The notes under the pieces are model-generated. The model was given only the letters and a program-made list of their open reading frames with translations, was not told where the DNA came from and did not search any database. 8,755 nt of DNA, from positions 1 to 8,755 of the forward strand of contig JAEDLI010000102.1 in the NCBI GenBank assembly GCA_016295375.1. Direction: 5' to 3'. This document shows, piece by piece, positions 5,631-8,755 of the stretch. The stretch's first letter is position 1, and every line of letters starts with the position of its first letter. The translations under genes were made by a program, and so were the position numbers. Origin of the DNA: Fibrobacter sp. GTDB lineage: Bacteria; Fibrobacterota; Fibrobacteria; Fibrobacterales; Fibrobacteraceae.

Positions 5631-6902
5631 ATGAAACAGCTTGTCAAAAAGACCGAACTTGAAAACGGCATCACAATTCTCACCGACTACATGCCCCACG
5701 CTTATTCCGTCGCAGTAGGCGTCTGGGTCCCACGGGGCAGCCGCCACGAGGCAAAGGACGAATACGGCCTGAGCCACTTTTACGAGCACCTGGTATTCAA
5801 GGGAACCAAGAACCGCAGCGCCCTTCAAATAGCCCGGGCCATCGAAGACAAAGGCGGGAACCTGGAAGCCTACACCACCAGACAAGAGACCGGCTTTTAT
5901 GCACAGATTGAGCGGAGCCATTTGGCGCTTGCAGTCGATGTTATCGCTGACATGCTCATGAACCCCCGCATGGACAAAAGCGAGATGGAAAAGGAACGTC
6001 GGGTGATTATCGAGGAGATTCACAGCTACGACGACATTCCCGAAGAAATCGTAGGCGACATTTTCAACGCCATCCATTTCAAGGGTTCGGGAATCGCCCA
6101 CTCCATCACGGGAACCATCCAGCAGGTGAATGCCCTCACCCACAAACAGATGCTCAGGTACAAAAAGCAAGTGATTGACGAAATTCCCTTGCTGGTGTGC
6201 GCCTCGGGCAAGGTAGACCACGAAGAACTTGTTCGACTTTGTGCAGAAAAATTCGCCTGCAAAAAGACACGGGGCCCCCTGCCTGCAGACGTTTACAAAG
6301 CCCACAATAGCGTGAAGGTGGTGCAGAAACAGGACATCGCACAGTCCAACCTCTTCTGGGGACTCAGTTTTGACCGCAGCCTGATGGACGAGCGGGGGCG
6401 CTGCGCCCTATCGCTCTTTAACGTGGCCATGGGTGCAGGTATGGCCAGCCGTCTGTTCCAGAAAATTCGGGAGGACCGGGGACTTGCCTACTCCGTGTAT
6501 TCCACCGCCGACATCTATCGCGACTGCACCGACTGGGGCGTTTCTCTGGCGACGGAACCACAACAGCTGAAAACGGCTATGGAACTTTCGCTAGACGAGA
6601 CCCGCAACTTCTTGAAGCACGGATTCAAGAAGGGGGAATTCGAGCGGACCAAGACGAACATTTTGGGAGGCATGTACCTGGGGGCAGACAGCCCGGAGAA
6701 GCGGGTGGTCCGTATGGCAGAACAGATGCAGCACCTGGGAGAGTTCCGCACCATGGAAGAAAGCGAGCGGATTATCAAGAACATGACCGAAGGCGAAGTT
6801 GTCGAGACGGTGAACCGCCTGTTCGACTCCGCCAAGTTCTCCGCCGCGGTCATCGAGCCCGCCGGCCGCAAAAAGACCAAGCTGGACGTGGATTTCTTTT
6901 AA
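5631..6902 (+). CDS. M16-family zinc metallopeptidase (processing-peptidase type)
   Basis: A 423-aa M16 peptidase (pitrilysin/mitochondrial processing peptidase beta-like). The inverted zinc site HxxEH is present as His49-Phe-Tyr-Glu52-His53 in SHFYEHLVFKGT, with the third metal ligand in the EKERRVIIEEI segment (Glu128/129, the usual 75 or so residues later). The C-terminal half carries RGLAYSVYS, the conserved Arg/Tyr block of the family. The length is right for a single two-domain subunit. There is no signal peptide, suggesting a cytoplasmic enzyme, though some relatives are exported. It may cleave peptides or pre-sequences; the substrate cannot be inferred. No SD is seen: the heptad array ends 7 bases before the ATG. 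It is followed by the repeat-rich spacer and faces the ribosomal operon tail to tail. Confidence 0.93.
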   Translation: MKQLVKKTELENGITILTDYMPHAYSVAVGVWVPRGSRHEAKDEYGLSHFYEHLVFKGTKNRSALQIARAIEDKGGNLEAYTTRQETGFYAQIERSHLALAVDVIADMLMNPRMDKSEMEKERRVIIEEIHSYDDIPEEIVGDIFNAIHFKGSGIAHSITGTIQQVNALTHKQMLRYKKQVIDEIPLLVCASGKVDHEELVRLCAEKFACKKTRGPLPADVYKAHNSVKVVQKQDIAQSNLFWGLSFDRSLMDERGRCALSLFNVAMGAGMASRLFQKIREDRGLAYSVYSTADIYRDCTDWGVSLATEPQQLKTAMELSLDETRNFLKHGFKKGEFERTKTNILGGMYLGADSPEKRVVRMAEQMQHLGEFRTMEESERIIKNMTEGEVVETVNRLFDSAKFSAAVIEPAGRKKTKLDVDFF

Positions 6903-6933
6903 CGAGAAAGGCCGACGCCTTAACCCGTTCAAA

Positions 6934-6967
6934 CAAAAAGTCCCCCGCCGTTTTACCGGCAGGGGAC
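6934..6967 (-). terminator. Intrinsic terminator, duplicate copy
   Basis: On the minus strand a GC-rich stem GTCCCC-T-GCCG / CGGC-G-GGGGAC (6940-6967, one T-G wobble) with loop GTAAAA is followed by TTTTTG (complement of 6934-6939). The stem and its flank (6935-6990) are an exact 56-nt duplicate of 7270-7325. It could be a back-up stop for the ribosomal operon, and its stem may slow transcripts from the M16 gene on the other strand, although the plus-strand side has only AATTT. Confidence 0.7.
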
Positions 6968-6990
6968 AATTTCTCGCGTTTGTTCAGCTA

Positions 6991-7047
6991 TTAGGCAGCC
7001 TTCACGGTTTCCACGACCTTGGCGAATGCTTCAGGATCGGCGACGGC
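6991..7047 (-). pseudogene. Duplicate 3' end of rplT (last 18 codons and stop)
   Basis: These 57 bases match 7381-7437, the true end of rplT, with one difference: position 6994 is G where 7384 is A. The change turns GCT into GCC, so the encoded tail AVADPEAFAKVVETVKAA followed by TAA is unchanged. Similarity stops abruptly at 7047, on a codon boundary. There is no ribosome site or start, so this is a remnant, not a gene. It lies directly beside a copy of the rplT terminator, as in the real gene, but without the 55-bp insertion that separates the two in the real copy. Confidence 0.9.
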
Positions 7048-7052
7048 AGTAT

Positions 7053-7108
7053 AATGACCGTTCGGCTCCTCATTGGGTGACGATTCTCCGGAATCGCCTC
7101 ACTCTCGC
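7053..7108. repeat. 56-bp direct repeat, copy 1
   Basis: It begins AATGACCGTTCGGCTCC and matches 7149-7204 at 54 of 56 positions (differences at 7078 T/C and 7083 A/C). The copies are 96 bases apart start to start. No coding role is apparent. Confidence 0.9.
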
Positions 7109-7113
7109 CTACA

Positions 7114-7134
7114 TCGCCAGCTTGCGCTTGGCGA
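7114..7134. repeat. Hairpin between the 56-bp repeats
   Basis: TCGCCA at 7114-7119 pairs with TGGCGA at 7129-7134, continued by two GC pairs across a bulged T at 7128. It lies in the 40-bp spacer separating the two 56-bp direct repeats. No T-run follows. Confidence 0.5.
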
Positions 7135-7148
7135 CTCCGGCTCACGGA

Positions 7149-7204
7149 AATGACCGTTCGGCTCCTCATTGGGCGACGCTTCTCCGGAATCGCCTCACTC
7201 TCGC
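7149..7204. repeat. 56-bp direct repeat, copy 2
   Basis: Second copy of the repeat at 7053-7108, with two substitutions. It is followed within 5 bases by a perfect hairpin (7209-7230), which copy 1 lacks. Confidence 0.9.
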
Positions 7205-7208
7205 TTCC

Positions 7209-7230
7209 GCGGCTTGTTAATACAAGCCGC
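7209..7230. repeat. Perfect 9-bp hairpin
   Basis: GCGGCTTGT (7209-7217) and ACAAGCCGC (7222-7230) form a perfect stem around the loop TAAT. It has the size and form of a REP-like palindrome. No T-run follows on either strand, so it is not a convincing terminator. Confidence 0.65.
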
Positions 7231-7267
7231 TACAGCTCACCATGGCCTTGCCGACCGTTGCGCATTC

Positions 7268-7302
7268 AAAAAAAGTCCCCCGCCGTTTTACCGGCAGGGG
7301 AC
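7268..7302 (-). terminator. Intrinsic terminator of the infC-rpmI-rplT operon
   Basis: Read on the minus strand, the stem at 7275-7302 (GTCCCC-T-GCCG with CGGC-G-GGGGAC, loop GTAAAA) is followed directly by seven T (complement of 7268-7274). This is a standard Rho-independent terminator about 80 bases past the rplT stop. The REP-like hairpin at 7349-7368 lies between the rplT stop and this terminator. Confidence 0.88.
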
Positions 7303-7325
7303 AATTTCTCGCGTTTGTTCAGCTA

Positions 7326-7380
7326 GTCGTGCTACTTTTCTCTGGGAGATCCCCGCCTGCGCGGGGATGACAACACTAGA
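7326..7380. repeat. 55-bp REP-like insertion between rplT and its terminator
   Basis: This block is present here but absent from the otherwise matching copy at 6990/6991, so the two copies differ by its precise gain or loss. It holds an 8-bp perfect palindrome, ATCCCCGC (7349-7356) and GCGGGGAT (7361-7368), with loop CTGC, flanked by GAG and GAC as in the element at the end of lnt. Translated, it gives the well-known spurious IPACAGMT peptide. No clear target-site duplication is seen at its ends. Confidence 0.8.
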
Positions 7381-7731
7381 TTAAGCAGCCTTCACGGTTT
7401 CCACGACCTTGGCGAATGCTTCAGGATCGGCGACGGCCATATCAGCAAGAACCTTGCGGTTCAGCTGGATGCCCGACTTGGAAAGCTTGAAGATGAACTG
7501 GCTGTAGCTGATGCCGTGTTCGCGGACAGCAGCGTTCAAGCGGGTGATCCACAGAGTGCGGAAATCGCCCTTCTTGTCGCGGCGGTGAGCGTAGGCATAC
7601 TGACCGGCGTGGGCTACGGCGTCAATGGCAAGGCGGAGGTTGCTCTTGCGACGGCCATAGAAACCCTTGGCGGCCTTGAGGATTTTTTTGCGGCGTTCGC
7701 GGGAAGGAACTCTGGTTTTAGCGCGTGGCAT
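7381..7731 (-). CDS. rplT: 50S ribosomal protein L20
   Basis: L20 binds 23S rRNA early in assembly of the large subunit. The 116-aa protein is full length for the family (117-119) with the basic N-terminal tail MPRAKTRVPSRERRKKILKAAKGFYGRRK, the AHRRDKKGDFRTLWITRLNAAVREHG block and the C-terminal SGIQLNRKVLADMA segment. An AGGAG lies 6 bases before the ATG. The gene follows rpmI by 11 bases and is the last of the infC-rpmI-rplT operon. In other bacteria L20 represses this operon by binding its own mRNA; I did not identify such a site here. Its last 19 codons are duplicated 390 bases downstream. Confidence 0.98.
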   Translation of the reverse strand: MPRAKTRVPSRERRKKILKAAKGFYGRRKSNLRLAIDAVAHAGQYAYAHRRDKKGDFRTLWITRLNAAVREHGISYSQFIFKLSKSGIQLNRKVLADMAVADPEAFAKVVETVKAA

Positions 7732-7742
7732 TCTTACACTCC

Positions 7743-7940
7743 TTATGCTTGGACAAGCAGACGCTTGACATGGTAAACATCGACTTTCTTAACGAGAGCG
7801 CCCTTACGCAGGTTACGCTTACGCTTGGTGGTCATCTTGGCAAGAATGTGGCGCATACCAGCACGCTTGAACTTGACGTGGCCGGAGCCAGTCACGCGGA
7901 AGCGCTTTTTTGCACCGCTGTGTGTTTTCATTTTAGGCAT
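7743..7940 (-). CDS. rpmI: 50S ribosomal protein L35
   Basis: L35 is a small basic large-subunit protein. The 65-aa product has the complete family sequence: MPKMKTHSGAKKRFRVTGSG, then the lysine/arginine-rich MTTKRKRNLRKGALV and the short C-terminal helix VYHVKRLLVQA. AGAGG lies 6 bases before the ATG. It sits 15 bases after infC and 11 bases before rplT, the standard order in bacteria. In E. coli rpmI is the direct target of L20 translational repression, with rplT coupled to it. Confidence 0.98.
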   Translation of the reverse strand: MPKMKTHSGAKKRFRVTGSGHVKFKRAGMRHILAKMTTKRKRNLRKGALVKKVDVYHVKRLLVQA

Positions 7941-7955
7941 TTTTACCTCTTGGGT

Positions 7956-8579
7956 TTAAGTTGAAGCCTCACCTGCTGCCTTTGGCTCGGTTACGGGCTT
8001 TGGTGCCTGGTCCTGCTTTTTGGCAGAGCCTGCACCGCGTTTTGGACCATAGATAGAAAGCATGGTGTTGCCTTCCACCCGTGAATCCATTTCCAAATCG
8101 CCAAACTGGAGCAACTCTTCTTTAGCGCGCTCCATCAGGCGCTTGCCGTAGTCCATGTGTGCCATCTCGCGCCCACGGAACTGCATAATCAGTTTCACCT
8201 TCATACCGTCTTGAAGGAACTCGGAGGCCTGCTTGATCCGGTACTGGTAGTCGTTCTCGGCAGTCTTCGGGTGCATCTTGATTTCTTTCAGCTTCACCAC
8301 GTGCTGCTTCGCCTTGGCGGCCTTGGCCTTCTTGATTTGCTCGAATTTGAACTTGCCGTAGTTGATGATGCGGCATACCGGCGGCTTGGCGTTGGGAGAC
8401 ACCTCCACCAGGTCCAGTCCGGCGTCCTTTGCCATCTGCAGCGCCTTGCTCGTCTCGATGATGACGGCCTCGCCGTCCTCCTTCACCAGTCGAATGGGCG
8501 AAATGTGGATGTCCTCGTTGATACGAGTTCCGTCACTCTGACGGTTGGGCATGCGGCGGTCGCGCGGATTAGGGTACAA
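7956..8579 (-). CDS. infC: Translation initiation factor IF-3
   Basis: IF3 binds the 30S subunit, keeps it apart from 50S and checks the start-codon pairing of initiator tRNA. The N-terminal domain starts at TRINEDIHISPIRLV (about 18-32 from the chosen start), followed by the SPNAKPPVCRIINYGKFKFE block, a lysine-rich linker, and the C-terminal domain with EIKMHPKTAENDY, FRGREMAH and the ending SIYGPKR. I choose TTG at 8579 as start because GAGGAG lies 5 bases upstream. The ATG at 8657 would add 26 residues unlike IF3, and the ATG at 8552 (codon 10) has no SD. The 207-aa product is longer than E. coli IF3 (180) because of a 28-residue Ala/Lys/Pro/Gln tail, probably disordered. First gene of the IF3-L35-L20 operon; no convincing promoter was placed upstream. 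Confidence 0.95.
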   Translation of the reverse strand: MYPNPRDRRMPNRQSDGTRINEDIHISPIRLVKEDGEAVIIETSKALQMAKDAGLDLVEVSPNAKPPVCRIINYGKFKFEQIKKAKAAKAKQHVVKLKEIKMHPKTAENDYQYRIKQASEFLQDGMKVKLIMQFRGREMAHMDYGKRLMERAKEELLQFGDLEMDSRVEGNTMLSIYGPKRGAGSAKKQDQAPKPVTEPKAAGEAST

Positions 8580-8584
8580 GTAAG

Positions 8585-8590
8585 CTCCTC
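8585..8590 (-). promoter_or_regulatory. Shine-Dalgarno site fixing the infC TTG start
   Basis: GAGGAG (complement of 8585-8590) lies 5 bases before an in-frame TTG at 8579-8577. No ATG lies within range. It is the best ribosome site upstream of the IF3 domain. Confidence 0.75.
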
Positions 8591-8661
8591 GGTATAAGGT
8601 TAATGTGGGGCAAAATTTAGTAAGATTCAGAAAAATTTCCAACAAGTTTTGGGCCAACCCC

Positions 8662-8689
8662 TTTAAAAAACGCCCGATTTTTGTATAAT
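8662..8689 (+). promoter_or_regulatory. Promoter of the tRNA-Gly gene
   Basis: A perfect -10 box TATAAT (8684-8689) is preceded after 16 bases by TTTAAA (8662-8667), a four-of-six match to the -35 consensus. The -10 ends 11 bases before the tRNA 5' end, so the leader would be only a few bases long. Confidence 0.7.
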
Positions 8690-8700
8690 TGTGCTTGCTC

Positions 8701-8755
8701 GCGGCGGTAGCTCAATGGTAGAGCCTTAGCCTTCCAAGCTAATGGTTGCCGGTTC
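8701..8755 (+). tRNA. tRNA-Gly (anticodon UCC), truncated by window end
   Basis: The visible 55 bases fold as a standard tRNA: acceptor strand GCGGCGG, TA, D-stem GCTC/GAGC around AATGGTA, anticodon stem TTAGC/GCTAA around the loop CTTCCAA (anticodon TCC), a 5-base variable region TGGTT and the T-stem start GCCGG followed by TTC. The anticodon reads GGA and GGG glycine codons. The 3' part of the T-arm and the acceptor strand lie beyond the window. The gene is divergent from infC, 121 bases from its TTG start. Confidence 0.95.

Larger units (their letters stand above)
6903..7380. other. Repeat-rich non-coding spacer (478 bp)
   Basis: No gene is supported here. The spacer contains, left to right: a copy of the rplT terminator (6934-6967), a copy of the last 19 rplT codons (6991-7047), two 56-bp direct repeats (7053-7108 and 7149-7204), two hairpins (7114-7134 and 7209-7230), the real terminator (7268-7302) and a 55-bp REP-like insertion (7326-7380). 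Short open frames in this stretch translate repeat sequence, including the familiar spurious IPACAGMT peptide. Confidence 0.85.

Noticed and set aside
7026..7384. Short plus-strand open frames in the spacer between the M16 gene and rplT
   Set aside because: They translate the direct repeats and the REP-like element, including the known spurious IPACAGMT peptide; no ribosome sites.
8617..8645. Minus-strand promoter for infC (TTGTTG with TACTAA, 17-base spacer)
   Set aside because: The -10 matches only three of six consensus positions in an AT-rich leader; too weak to list as a feature.
8580..8657. infC start at the ATG at 8657
   Set aside because: The extra 26 residues are unlike any IF3 and arise from AT-rich leader sequence; the TTG at 8579 has a GAGGAG at good distance.

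Overview
The window reads as an ordinary chromosomal segment of a Gram-negative, diderm bacterium. It has lipoprotein signal peptides, a full apolipoprotein N-acyltransferase (Lnt), moderately GC-rich genes and AT-rich divergent spacers. The mix of genes, the weak or absent Shine-Dalgarno (SD) sequences in front of several genes, and the abundant short intergenic repeats make me think of Fibrobacter or a relative. That is recollection-based inference, not proof.

Layout: (1) 1-44, the start of a minus-strand exported protein, then an AT-rich divergent spacer. (2) 215-3480, a plus-strand run: unknown lipoprotein, rsmI (16S rRNA 2'-O-methyltransferase) and lnt, with a short heptanucleotide array between rsmI and lnt. 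(3) 3529-4176, convergent to lnt: a BioH-like alpha/beta hydrolase whose catalytic serine position is glycine. (4) 4298-6902, plus strand: a TPM-domain membrane-anchored protein, a closely spaced degenerate nucleotidyltransferase-like protein, a 12-unit CCTANNN heptad array, then an M16 zinc peptidase. (5) 6903-7380, a repeat-rich non-coding stretch containing a second copy of the rplT 3' end plus its terminator, a pair of 56-bp direct repeats, hairpins and a REP-like element. (6) 7381-8579, minus strand: the conserved infC-rpmI-rplT operon (IF3, L35, L20), with infC most likely starting at TTG. (7) 8701-8755, plus strand: a truncated tRNA-Gly(UCC) with its own promoter.

The genes fall into two themes: cell-envelope biogenesis (lipoprotein, Lnt, TPM protein, perhaps the M16 peptidase) and translation (RsmI, IF3, L35, L20, tRNA-Gly). 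I see no defence system, CRISPR array, prophage or secondary-metabolite cluster. The most unusual material is in the DNA between genes: a strictly 7-bp-periodic repeat family that fills two spacers up to the start codons, a REP-like hairpin family with compensatory changes (one member forms the end of lnt), and a duplicated rplT terminator region. Among proteins, the nucleophile-less BioH-like protein and the catalytically degenerate nucleotidyltransferase-like protein deserve attention.
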